DNA of 64,000 nucleotides from Epiperipatus broadwayi (Eukaryota; Onychophora; Udeonychophora; Euonychophora; Peripatidae): positions 7,546,963-7,610,962 of the forward strand of contig JAQFVV010006208.1 in NCBI GenBank assembly GCA_028023455.1, in the 5' to 3' direction. Below the pieces are notes generated by a model. That model was given only the letters and a program-made list of their open reading frames with translations, was not told where the DNA came from and did no database searches. Below, one piece after another: positions 46,749 to 57,394 of this stretch. The translations under genes were made by a program, and so were the position numbers. Position 1 is the stretch's first letter. Each line of letters begins with the position of its first letter.

Positions 46749-47684
46749 TAAACATCACATGATCACCATTTCTTATGATTGCTCATAACTGTTATTAAAA
46801 CAGGCAAAACTCTCCATACAGTAGTGCCACTCAGTGCAAGTATAAAATCCCTATCTAATATCCCCAGACTAGTTTTGGCTTGTGGCTTTCACCAACGAGG
46901 AGCCTTGTATCTGAGAACACTGCACCTAGATCTTAGGATCTAATGCTGGGGAGGGGGCAATTGTTTTGGCTCAGGGGCCACAAAGGTTCATGGAGGGACA
47001 CATTGGGGACCACTTTGTGGAAGCAAAGGTTAGTGGAGGGCCACACCTTTTTTCATGACACAATAAACACATTGCTTTATTCCCTGTATTACCAAAGAAA
47101 TATTTGTTTGTCCGTTCTTCATTAAACACATGACGTTCATCACCAATTTTACATTTTTTCGAAGATTCATGGTTTCCCTAAAGTTGGAAATGTATATATT
47201 TGCTAATGAAAGACAAAATTGAAATTAACCAGATCAACTAGAAAAGCACTGCACATGTGTATTGATGTGGCCATCCTAGTGGAAAATATGAGATGAATCT
47301 TTGGTAGCGCACAAGAAGGAAATCTCAGTTCAAGGTGGATTTTTCTGATTGTCTTGGCAGGCCGCATGTGGCCCTCAGGCCACTATTTGCCCACCCCTGA
47401 TCTAATGCAATCCTCCAGAAACCATCTTTTATCTCTACTTAACTACAAAACTACGAGAATAAAATTGAAAACAATAATATTTTCAATCTAAGCTCATTAG
47501 CTTATATAATCATACAGGTCTGAACTCAGTTCAGGACCCATACATTTTGGTATGAAACTAGTCTGGGGATATTGGATGAGTAGACACTAGATAGGGATTT
47601 TATGCACAAGCCTTCTGCCATCCATTGATTACTCTGGTAACACAGGGTGGCACTACTTTATGGAGAGTTTTGCCTGTTTTTTTT
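46749..47684 (-). repeat. F1 foldback copy, 13-bp TSD, hosting a hAT insertion
   Basis: AGCCAGATTTTAC flanks it at 46736-46748 and 47685-47697, inside the first 20 bp of the Gypsy-A LTR. The F1 sequence is continuous across the hAT insertion (GGATCTAATG | CAATCCTCCAG). The fixed end AACATCACATGATCACC is on the left. The ribozyme core is degraded (GTTTTGGC in place of GTTTCTGGC). Confidence 0.9.
46946..47399. mobile_element. 454-bp hAT-like non-autonomous transposon, 8-bp TSD
   Basis: ATCTAATG occurs at 46938-46945 and 47400-47407. The ends are CTGGGGAGGGGGCAATTG (left) and, read inwards from the right, CAGGGGTGGGCAAATAGTGG. Both continue with GGCTCAGGGGCCAC / GGCCTGAGGGCCAC. An 8-bp duplication and CAGGGGTGGGCAA-type ends are hallmarks of hAT elements. 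There is no transposase coding, and its GC-rich arms stand out from the surrounding AT-rich DNA. Confidence 0.9.
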
Positions 47685-48357
47685 AGCCAGATTTTACCTG
47701 AGGCAGCTGGACACTCATTAATTATTTTAGAAATAATACACAAAAAAAGTTTTAATAACTTAAGAATGAGTTTATTACTCAGAAAATATATATATTAGGA
47801 AGTCATTAATATTTTTAACTAGTGGCTGGCTAGTTGAAATCCATAATTAATTCAGTCTTAATCATGTATGCACAGTTCTTAAGGCTGCATATTTATATTA
47901 CAATCCTTTATTTCACTCTGTTAACTCTTTTTCACTCACTTTTCACTCTAATGCTTTCTTCAACATTTTTCACTGCTTGCAGATTGCAATTTATGCAAGC
48001 AACCTTACTGATCACATGATACTTAGCATTAAACTGCTCTGTTCTCCATTTTGATCTGCAACATTAAAATTCTGCTAATGTTCATAATAGTTTATTGTTG
48101 TCCTTATGCAAATTAGCATATCCATGTAAAAGTGGTAATTGACATTGTTTGTTAAGCATTTCATTATTTCAAATGACTGCAAATATCTTTGTATTGACCA
48201 GTTATGCACACACACATGTAGCTTTATTTATTACATAAACCAATCAATACATAGCACACACCCCTCCCCAATTCACTCTAGAAATAAGTCCATTTTCACA
48301 AGAAACAATTTTATAACTTTTTGGCATATGTATATCTCTGGCACGATTTAATAATAT

Positions 48358-48799
48358 TGACCTCCTCCCTCCTGCTCAGTTATTTATTCTTCTTGTTCAG
48401 ACTGTAATTCACCACTTAATTCCATAGCTAAATCTTGGTTCACAGATTTTTCTTCTTCACTTATTTTGTTGTTGTTGATAGACACATCTGTTGCTTGCAT
48501 TGAAGATTCTTTATACCTTCAATGCAAGCAGTAGCTGAACTTATATTCTTGTTCATTATCTTTGTTGGCTTAACATAATGTTTCTTTATGTGGTTAAGCT
48601 GCCATCTTACTTCTCTATTTTGTAGATTTGGGTAGATAGTAGTTTAATTATAATTCCAAGATCCATTTTCCCCTCAGTATATCCCTTATTTAAACAGTCT
48701 GCTCTATATTGAACTTGACCTTTTTAATTTTTACCTTTCTCTCTCTTAGTCTTGTCTGGAATCAGCAGAAAAAGGGGTTCTCACATGGTGCTTCATTAA
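48358..48799 (-). other. Gypsy-A internal 3' region, non-coding remnant
   Basis: Lies between the left LTR and the F1 insertion. CTTCTTCACTTATTTTGTTG and two TTCAATGCAAGCA(G/A)-like blocks (one inverted) are visible. No motif was found. Confidence 0.4.
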
Positions 48800-48813
48800 C
48801 AATTCTGTTAACA

Positions 48814-49236
48814 AAGCAAAACAAAACTCCATATAGTAGTGCCATCTGTGCTAAACAGAGTAATCAATGGATGCCAGAAGCTTGTGCATAAAATCCCTAT
48901 CTAATGCCTACTCATCTGAGAGCACTGCATCTAGATCTTAGGATCTAATGCAACCTTCTAGCAAACACCTTTTATCTCTATTTAACTACAAAACCATGAG
49001 CATGAAATTGAAAACACAAAAATATTTTCAATCTAAGCTCAATAGCCTATATAGTTATATGGGTTTGAACTCAGTTCCGCACCCATACATTTTGGTGTCT
49101 TTGGCTCTTTAATGTCCATTGATTACTCTGTTTAGCACAGGTGGCACTACTATATGGAGTTTTGCTTTGCTTTGTTTATAACCAATTATGTGCTAGTATT
49201 GGAGATGTGATCATGTGATGCTTGCTGGTCTAACAT
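48814..49236 (+). repeat. F1 copy with internal unit region, 14-bp TSD
   Basis: CAATTCTGTTAACA flanks it at 48800-48813 and 49237-49250. It contains the inverted arm with the otherwise array-only region (TTGAAAACAC, TATAGTTATATGGGTTTGAA, TTGGTGTCTTTGGCTC), then the right arm ending GATGCTTGCTGGTC. The ribozyme core is deleted. Confidence 0.88.
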
Positions 49237-49299
49237 CAATTCTGTTAACATTTGTTTTTTAACTGAACTCAGTATGAAGTGTTGGTAAACATCACTGTT

Positions 49300-50060
49300 G
49301 TTAGCTTTTCATAAGTATCTAAGTATTCCATTCTATTCAGTGTGGACTTAAGTTGTTGAACGGCCTTTTCTGCTAATAAATTTGACTCAGAATAGTATGG
49401 ACGAGTTAAAACATGCCATAAATTTACCCTTTTCAATGAGAAAATTCTTTAATCACACTGAGAAAAATTCTGCAGCATTGTCAGTAACTCTAATCTCAGG
49501 ATAGCCATGTGTAAGAAAAAGTTTGTTTAACACATATTTTCTGCACTGGTTTTTTTTTTTTGCCATCCAATAATCCATCCAGTAACAACTAAAAATATAT
49601 ATCCATTGAAAATCTTGGCATAATCTAAATGGATCCTTTCTCATGGCTTTGTAGCTTCAAACCAAGGCAGGAATTTTTAAGTAGGCAGCCTCACCCTTTT
49701 TCGACAGGCTTGGCATTTCCATAATGTTTTTTCTATATCATTATTCATGTCTGCTCACCAAATGTATGAATGAGCTAGTTCATTCATGTATACTATTCTG
49801 GGTTGTCCTTCATGCAGTAATTAAAGCATATTTCCTGCCCTCAGAATTAATACTGAGTCTGTCATAAGAATACGTTCTTCATATATAGACAAACTTTCCC
49901 AAACATCCAAATTTGCAGCATTTTATATTCTGGTCACTTTTTTGGCCATCCTTGTTTAATCAAATCTTTTACTAATTGTATTCTGCCTCATTTTTGTCCA
50001 TTCTTCTTTCTTAGTCTCTTAGATTTGAATTTTGAGCTAGTTTCACATTTATTGTTTATT
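49300..50060 (-). pseudogene. Gypsy-A integrase relic
   Basis: On the - strand: KGGCLLKN-like zinc/linker debris, MDIY..LLLDGLL, then LTHGYPEIRVTDNAAEFFS (second catalytic Asp region, family GxPxxxxSDNGxxFxS; 49519-49453) and RPYYSESNLLAEKAVQQLKS (catalytic Glu region). Frameshifts separate the pieces. The first catalytic Asp is not clear. Confidence 0.65.
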
Positions 50061-50920
50061 TCTTGAAGTTGGAATTGGCCCACAAGTCAATATAGGGCTA
50101 AAATTCTTAGTTACTACATATAGCAGTACATTTTTGTGTGGCTATTTGTTTTTGCTGGTTCTACCCCTATTCCTTTGATATTAGTAGTATTCCCATTTAC
50201 CCCTATAGCTGCTAAATTAGTCTTTTTAATTTGGTTTTATTGTTTCATTTTCTGTTAATGGCTATCCAAACTTTAAACGAAATGGGTGACATGGCTGCAC
50301 TATTATCTACTTCCATTTTTGTGATTTCATCACAAATTTTACATTTAAAAGATTCAATGTATACTCACTTTTCTCTATTTTTCACATTCCTGGCCTTGAT
50401 AACAATTCCTCCCCTCTATTTACTATTGGCAGGTAAATCTACGTTAGTCATTTGTAAAATGATCTGACAATCCACAATTAAGCTGTTTATATGTCTTAAA
50501 TGTACATATTCTCTTTCGGAGTCCTCTCTTTCTGTAGCAATAACGAATTCTGAGTTCCTGTTTAAAATTCTTCTCTATGATCTGTGCCTTCACCTTGTTT
50601 GCACATGCTGTTTGTTTAAATATGTAGCATGTGTTCAAAAACTGTTTTGTAAGCCTCGTTCAATGGCAACTTAACTAAATTCAGAAATATTTCCATTTCC
50701 TTTTTCGCATGTCTCATAATAACTGGTCTAATAACTTCTCTTCTAAAAGTAGTCTCTAAATTCGCATTCCTTTGCAAATTCTCATAGTGCTATATCATAC
50801 TCCCATATAGTATCGTTTACTTGGTGATTGCATTTTGTTACAGGAGTGAAGTCATCTTATCTATTTCAAAGTTGTTGGTTTGAAATAAGAATTTAACTTG
50901 TGCAGCAATTCCTCATATAG
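50061..50920 (-). other. Gypsy-A upstream internal region, unreadable
   Basis: Expected to hold RT or gag remnants by position, but no RT motif could be read. A - strand open frame (50444-50638) has Cys-containing basic sequence only. Confidence 0.3.
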
Positions 50921-50930
50921 AATATTTTCA

Positions 50931-51051
50931 GTCTGGGGACATTAGATGAGTAGGCACTAGATAGGGATTTTATGCACAAGCCTTCAGGCATCCATTGATT
51001 ACTCTGGCTTGCACTGGGTGGCACTACTGTATGGAGAGTTTTGCCTGTTTT
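50931..51051 (+). repeat. F1 fragment starting next to the ribozyme cleavage site
   Basis: AATATTTTCA (50921-50930) and AATATCTTCA (51052-51061) are probable duplications with one mismatch. The fragment begins GTCTGGGGAC; the predicted cleavage falls after GTC. It ends GTTTTGCCTGTTTT. Confidence 0.75.
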
Positions 51052-51611
51052 AATATCTTCATTGCAGAGACAATTTTCTAGTTGTAGCACATACTTTCCC
51101 AACACCCACAGTAGGATAACAACGTTCAACTTGTTCTTCATTATATTAATCATCATCTACTTTTCAACATGACTAATATTTTCCATTGCTCTGGATTGTT
51201 TACATCAAACAGCTTTATCATACTATTCTGCATTGCCATGTTATACATCCTCATCAATAACTAATACTTAACAGAGGTTCTGAAGACTGTGCGAATTGGC
51301 GTGTACAGGACAAGATTTAACCCGAGGCAACTGTTAATTCATTATTTTAGAAATAATACACAAAAAGGGTTTAATAAGTTAACAAAGAGTTTATTACTCA
51401 AGATATATCTATTAGTAGGCAGTTAGCATTTTCAATTAATTGCTAGCTGATTGCATTCCATAAATTAAATTAGTCTTAATAATGACCACACAATTCTTTA
51501 TAGAGTTGAACTATAATGCTGAATATTTATATTTGTCCTTTATTTCACTATGTTCACTCCTCTTCATTAACTTTTCATTTATAATGCTTTCTTCAGCATT
51601 TCTCTTTGCTG

Positions 51612-52290
51612 AATTCAGAATTCAGACTCAAACCAATAGTAATAAAAAAAATGTGAACACTCATAAAATACAATTGTACATAGATAAACATAGTTAATAC
51701 TGTGTTGGTCATGCCGAATGACTGGACTCACTTCCAGATGTTTATATTAGCTAGCCCTGTGAGTACTAGTCTTAACTCTTGCAGCTGGACTGGACAGCTT
51801 GCCTCAAGTTTGTTAAATGACTCTTCCAGTTGTACCAAACAGCTTGCCTTGAGTGTGCTGTAGTCATAGCAACTTCCAGTCCTATTGGAACTTACCTCAC
51901 CGTGTAGACATATCGGTAGTGTATATAGTAAAAACACCTTCACTGTTGGAAGTGTTTTCAATGGAGAACATGTTGAGTCATTCAGGTAGACAACATTGTC
52001 TTAAGAGCACATGCTGTCATTTAGGTTAGGCAGATGCTTTTTGCCTTGCCTCCAAAAAGGATGAATATTTATTGCCAGATTCCCTCCCTTACTGGCAGTA
52101 AGGGGATTCAGAGACCTAACCAATGGTACGATTTTATACACACATTTACACATTGACCATATTTGTTTTTACCCTTTGGTCATGTTTATAAAATGATTAT
52201 CCACATGTTTACATATTGCTTAGCGGCGATGTCTCAATCCGATCAGATAAGGAAGGAATCTGGACTAGTTCACTTCTGAAAGCAAGGTGG
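51612..52290 (+). mobile_element. Solo LTR-like repeat, type B, copy 2, inside Gypsy-A LTR
   Basis: Same family as 9100-9640. It splits the right Gypsy-A LTR between TTTCTCTTTGCTG and TTTGCAAGCACTTTATTG. Edges are approximate. It has several internal diverged duplications (CAGCTTGCCT twice; TTACTGGCAGTAAGG palindrome). Confidence 0.6.
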
Positions 52291-52716
52291 TTTTGCAAGC
52301 ACTTTATTGTTCACATGGCACAGCACTAGATTGTTCTTGGTCTCCAGCTGACTCTGTGACATTAATGTTCTGTTAAAAGTTTTTATAGCTCCGCTAATTT
52401 GAATACAGTTTATTATTGTCCTTATGCAAATTAGCATATGTAGGTTGAATTGGTAATTTACATCAATTTTACTTATTAGGCTTTTTCATGATTTCTTAAG
52501 TGACTACAAGTATTTTTTGTATTAACTGGTTATCCACACAGACATGTAGCTTTATTTATTTTACAAAGCAGTTAATACACAGTAAGATATTTATTCTGCA
52601 ATAATTTAATAATGTTTGAAAGTGATGATAATGACAAGCGACAGTTGCATAAATAAAAAGCAAGCCAAATTCTTCAGATACACCTCCTTATGTGTGATGT
52701 GTTTGACTATTTCCAT

Positions 52717-53030
52717 CATCATCATCTTTGTCAACCAGTATCAATCCACTGCAGAATGACAATCTCTTCAAATTCAATACATCTCCAATTTTTAGCCTCT
52801 CTTCTCCACACCACCTCTGCACACTTTCTTATTTTATCTACCTCACATGTGGTCTCTTTATGGGTCTTTTACAACCAGTATCAATCCACTGCAGAATGAC
52901 AATCTCTCCAAGTTCAATACATCTTCAATTTCTAGCCTCTCTTCTCCATGTCACATCTGCACACTTTCTTATTTTATCCATCTCACATGTGGTCTCTTTC
53001 TGGGTCTTTTACAATCTCTTGGAATCATCT
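52717..53030 (-). mobile_element. RTE-like LINE 3' end, 140-bp tail segment duplicated
   Basis: The tail ((CATCAT)n at 52717) is followed by the last ~140 bp of the element twice in a row: CCAGTATCAATCCACTGCAG at 52735 and 52875. The second copy continues to GGGTCTTTTACAATCTCTTGG. Only the 3' end is present. Confidence 0.85.
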
Positions 53031-53099
53031 AACAGTAAATGCTGGATGTATAAAAAATTTTAAAGTTTATTTAAACTTTTCAGATACAGGCAACTTGAT

Positions 53100-53440
53100 A
53101 GTAATAACACACAAACAGACAACATGGAGTAGTAATTACACAACATTTCGAGTAGTATTATTCTCTACTCTTCTGCAGGTGCTGCTGGTCTAACCAGTGA
53201 TAGTATTAACCTACGAGTAAAATTTGCACCGCTAGATTGTGGAATATCGAACCTAGAGCATTTGTCTTAAAACTCGATATTCCATAATCTAAAGGTGCAA
53301 GTTTGACTCCTCTACTAATACTGTCACTGGTCAGGCCAGTAACACCTGAAGAAGAGGACAGAATATAACCGCTCGAAACGTTGTCGTCATTACTAATCTG
53401 TTGACTATTTGTGTATTACTACTAACAAGTTGTTACTATT
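53100..53440. repeat. F3 palindromic element with hammerhead-like core
   Basis: Inverted arms share CTGGTC(T/A)(A/G)(A/G)CCAGT, CACCTG(C/A)AGAAG and CGAAACGTTGT; an inner pair AAACTCGATATTCCATAATC / GATTGTGGAATATCGA flanks the centre. In the right arm CTGAAGA (53347-53353), GAAAC, a three-base turn and GTC are followed by bases able to pair with the GTAACAC upstream. Confidence 0.7.
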
Positions 53441-53526
53441 TGAAAAGTTTAATATTTTCTATACATTCAACATTTAATGATAGAAATAGTCCAAATATAT
53501 TATCACATATCATATAAACATCACAT

Positions 53527-53730
53527 GATCACCATCTCATACTAGCACATAATTGTTGTAAACAAAGGCAAAACTCTCCATGATGGCCACAAGCCAGAAA
53601 CTAGTCTGGGGATATTGGATGAGTAGGCACTAGATAGGAATTTTATTCACAAGCCTTCTGGCATCTATTGATTACTCTGGTTAGCACAGGGTGGCACTAC
53701 TGTATGGAGAGTTTTGCCTTTGTTTTTTGT
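53527..53730 (-). repeat. F1 foldback copy, ~14-bp TSD
   Basis: TCACATATCATATA (53513-53526) and TCACATCTCATATA (53731-53744), one mismatch. The fixed end AACATCACATGATCACC is at the left. GAAACTAGTCTGGGG is present but CTGATGA is deleted (reads GATGGCCACAAGCCA). Confidence 0.85.
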
Positions 53731-54039
53731 TCACATCTCATATACCATCATTGCAAATCTTCAGGCAAATACATCATTATGTATCTGATTATTAAATTTA
53801 TATAATCATTGTCTATTCAATAAAAAATTTAAAATTGATGAAGTGATATTTTTTGTCCGTTCCTCCTAGGAATGTGCATTCTGTGCAAAATTACTGCTTT
53901 TGAAAATGGTTCTTGGCCCATAAAAGTTGAGAATTCCCACTATATACTAGATGAACTCATAATTTGTTGTGAGAGATTTACCATATCTTTGTTAGTATTT
54001 CTATGTTGAATAAATCTTAAAATATACTAAAGTTTGCCA

Positions 54040-54310
54040 GAGTCAGGCAAAACTCACTATACGTATTGCCACACACAGCAAGCTAGAGTAATCAATGGAT
54101 GCCAGAAGGCTAGTTTCTGGCTTGTGGCCTTCATCAGTGAGGAGCCTTGGATTTGAGTAGGCACTAGATGGGGATTTTATGCAAAGCCTTCTGGAATCCA
54201 TTGATTACTCCAGCTTTCTGGGTGTGGCAATACATATAGTGAGTTTTACCTGTTTTAACAACAGTTATATACAAGCATAAGAATTGGTGGCCATGTGATG
54301 TTTAATAGTT
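54040..54310 (+). repeat. F1 foldback copy
   Basis: Inverted arms AGGCAAAACTCACTATACG / ATATAGTGAGTTTTACCTG, with the fixed right end GCCATGTGATGTTTAATAG. The - strand core keeps CTGATGA and GAAAC, but the cleavage triplet region reads AGCC in place of AGTC. No clear duplication was found. Confidence 0.8.
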
Positions 54311-54434
54311 ATAAACAAAAATTCAAGTGTTATCATTCAGACAACAAATATTGGCAGTTTTTGTTTTCAAAAAGACTCTTTTTCTTAGTTGCTTATTATA
54401 TATTTTTAAAAAGTTGCCAACATCTAAAAATCCT

Positions 54435-54835
54435 TAAACCACTAAACATCACATGATCACCATTTCTTATGGTTGCTCATAACGGTTATTAAAACACGCA
54501 AAACCCTCCATACAGTAGTGCCACTCAGTGCAAGCCAGAGTAATCAATGGATATGTCTGGATTAAAAATATTATTGTGTTTTCAATTTTAGACTCATAGT
54601 TTTGCAGTCAAGTAGAGATATTGATGGCTGCTGGAGGATTGCATTAGATCCTAAGATCTAGGTGCAGTGCTCAGATTCAAAGCTCTTCACTGACGAAAGC
54701 CACAGCCAGAAACTAGTCTGGGGATATTGGATGAGTAGGCACTAGATAGGGATATTATGCACAAGCCTTCTGGCATCCATTGATTACTCTGGCTTGAGTG
54801 GCAATACTGTATGGAGAGTTTTGCCTGTTTTTAAT
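54435..54835 (-). repeat. F1 foldback copy with partial internal region
   Basis: Starts with the fixed end AAACCACTAAACATCACATG on the left. The right part has TTGCATTAGATCCTAAGATC, CTGACGA, GAAACTAGTCTGGGG and GTTTTGCCTG. The left flank CATCTAAAAAT and right flank AATCTAAATT are only loosely similar. Confidence 0.8.
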
Positions 54836-55125
54836 CTAAATTTTTTAAAAACACCGTATGCATGTATATTTTAAATAATTATATTTAGTCGATTATTCAT
54901 TTAATTATTTTAATGTATTTTGAAATTTATTGCTTTTTAGACTTGATTATGTCCTATACTTAGTATTATTACATGCTGTGGTTAAGTGATCCCGTTCTGA
55001 TATAATTTTTTTTAGAAAACTTTCTGCCCTCTAGCGAGAAATTTATTAAATTCCTTTAAGCGGCTTGAATTGAGTGGGGAAGGGTGAGGTTACGTTACGA
55101 TTAATTCGATTACTTAATACAAATA

Positions 55126-55190
55126 ATGATTCGTTTAGCAATATCAGTAGCCATATGTGCTGTAATAATTTATCTTGCAGGAAAATTTAT
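55126..55190 (+). CDS. Candidate first coding exon: signal-anchor, possibly paraoxonase
   Basis: ATG at 55126 opens 21 codons plus two bases before a consensus donor GTAAGTAC at 55191. The peptide MIRLAISVAICAVIIYLAG is one uncharged helix after a single Arg, then GKF. That fits an uncleaved signal-anchor. PON proteins keep such a hydrophobic N terminus, and human PON1 begins MAKLIALTLLGMGLALF before its second exon. Together with the PON 3' exon on the same strand at 3604, this suggests tandem PON genes, the second running past 64000. A PON-like second exon was not found in 55191-64000, so any secreted or membrane protein is possible. The upstream sequence has no clear TATA box. Confidence 0.45.
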
Positions 55191-56152
55191 GTAAGTACAG
55201 TACAACAACGAAACTGCTTTGATATCTAATAGTTTTTCATTACTATCTAGAAGAGTTAAGTAAAAAATTGCATTATATTTTAATCGTTCAATCCGTTAAA
55301 TTAATTAATCGAAAGTAGATATTGCTTGTTTTAATTAGTGCATGTACTGCATAAAGTTAATTTGATTAGTGAAATTCTATTTTTTCTTAAATTACTAGAC
55401 TAAATAGTGCAAAACCTTGTTCTTCCAAAAATTGTTTTACGGTCAGAATTTTCCGAAAGACGCATGCGCAATCAGCACTTATTTAATTTAAAATGCCGTT
55501 CTTTATAAAATTTTCTTAGCAGTTTTCTTTAATTGAGTTAAAGAAGTATTAAAATGCATGTCGAGAGTACACTTTTTTTAGATTTAAATTATATAAGCAG
55601 ATAGAAATTAATATTTAAAAGAATTAGGCTACTGATAAGTAGAAGTAGATCAAAATCTGTTAAGTATGCTTATCGTAATAATCGTCACTGTATAACTGAT
55701 AGTAATTTATAAATACGATTGAATACTTATATTCCTACTTGATTAAACTATATTGCTCTGGTATCTATAATTTTCCAGACTTATGTTTGTGTGTACATTT
55801 TTACTTTGTATTAAATATTTAGAATGGTATAATTCCTTCAATTATACTTTTGAAGTTAGATATTACTGGATACCTTTTTAGTTTCATTATGTTAGCATCG
55901 TCTTTCATAAGATCTTTATTTCTTGCACAATTGGTTACAGAGTTGTTTACATATAATAATAGTTAGAAATCTTGTTTAATCATTACAATCAAGGTGTTAA
56001 AAATGAGGTCGATTCATTCTAATCTTGATTTCTTTGTTCAACATTTAGAGTGCTTGCAAGTCATAGCTTGGGGGGAAAGTGGTTTACTTCCTTTGTTTAC
56101 ATATACACGGAGTTATGTTTAATTTAAAGTTTATATAATAATAGAGTAATGA
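55191..56152 (+). other. Putative first intron, left part; no repeats recognised
   Basis: Begins with the GTAAGTAC donor. No exon-like open segment with good borders was found. Confidence 0.4.
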
Positions 56153-56165
56153 TATTATAAAATTA

Positions 56166-56547
56166 AACCATCAAACAACACATGATCACCATTCTTTATG
56201 CTTACACAAGCTGTTTAAACAGAGGCTAAACTATCCATACAGTAGCGCCATTCAGTGCAAGCCAGAGCAATCAATGGATGCAGAAGGTTTATGCATAAAA
56301 TCCCTACTTAGTGCCTACTCATCCAATATCCCCAGACTAGTTTCTAGCTTGTGGCTTTCATCAGTGAGGAGCCTTGGTGCTCTCAGACCCAAGGCTCCTC
56401 ACTGATGAAAGCCACAATCTAGGAACTAGTTTGGGGATATTGGATGAGTCGGCACTAGATAAGAATTTTATGCACAAACCTTCCTGCATCCTTAGATTGC
56501 TCTGACTTGCACTGAGTGGTGCTACCGTATGGAGTTTTGCCTCCGTG
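56166..56547. repeat. F1 near-perfect foldback, 13-bp TSD
   Basis: TATTATAAAATTA flanks it at 56153-56165 and 56548-56560. The two arms are inverted copies meeting near 56378 at GCCTTGG / CCAAGGC. The left half holds an intact ribozyme-like core on the - strand. The right half has a damaged core (GGAAC). Confidence 0.9.
56321..56377 (-). ncRNA. Type I hammerhead ribozyme (predicted), F1 copy
   Basis: On the - strand: CCAAGGCTCCTCA, CTGATGA, an AGC-CACAA-GCT hairpin, GAAAC, a two-base loop, GTC, TGGGGA and TTGGAT. All catalytic positions are kept. Confidence 0.6.
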
Positions 56548-57394
56548 TATTATAAAATTACAAATGTTTTGGTTACTTAATTTGTTTTTTGGTGAGTTCA
56601 CCATATTAATTTATAATTATTATTTTTTTTTTAATATCTCATCAGATTTTAATGAAGTCACATCAGGTTCTATGCGTCAATATATGTTTGTGTTTCTTGT
56701 TATTTTTTATCTCTTTGCTGAATTTTTAGTTAATTTATTTATTATTGTATTTCTATTGAAAGTAATGCGTAAGAAAGCATATAGTAATAATGTACTGGTC
56801 CTAATATTGGAATAATTACCTTTTCATATGCTTCTAGTATGTTTTTGTGTGTTGTGATATTAGCATTAGTTTTGCTTATGTTTTCAAGGCCAGTGAATAA
56901 AAAATTACGCATTGTATCTTATTCTCTGTGTCAGAGGGAGCGTGAATTATCTATGTTTTGATAATATCTTTTGTCTTTTAGAAAGCGTAATGCTTCGAAG
57001 TTTATTTTTATTAGAAAATCAAAATATGTTGTTTCCTATGACCAATGTTTATATTTTTGTAGATAAGTTTAAATACTTCCAGTATTTGATTTGTTCCCAT
57101 GTGGAATTAGCTTATTTGTGTTGTTTAAAGGAATCCAGTAACTTTTGGATGCTGTCTGTCTGTCTATGGGAGGAATTCTTATTGTGTGCTTTGTCATTTG
57201 TTATATTTTTGAATTTGCTGTTAATTGTTTTTTTTTTTTAATTTTACAGCAGTTGAAGAGGGTTAAGGAATTAACCGAAAGTAGTTCTGTGAATTGAAAG
57301 ACTATATATAATAGTTAATTATCATTATATTTATTATTTTTATTGTTATTACAATAGTTTTTAATTAACATATATTTTATTTGTGTTATATATG

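Larger units (their letters stand above)
46727..52617 (-). mobile_element. Gypsy-A LTR retrotransposon relic with both LTRs
   Basis: The left LTR (46727-48357, interrupted by F1 at 46749-47684) and right LTR (51298-52617, interrupted at about 51612-52290) are colinear. Shared landmarks are GTGTACAG at the left edge, TTATTTTAGAAATAATACAC, GAGTTTATTACTCA, TTTATTTCACT, TTTATTGTCCTTATGCAAAT-type sequence, TTAGCATAT, CATGTAGCTTTATTTATT and a closing TTTAATAAT. Integrase lies near the left LTR on the - strand, the normal order for Gypsy. The internal region is only about 2.9 kb and further broken by F1 insertions at 48814 and 50931. The exact LTR ends and the element's own target duplication could not be fixed. 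Confidence 0.75.
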
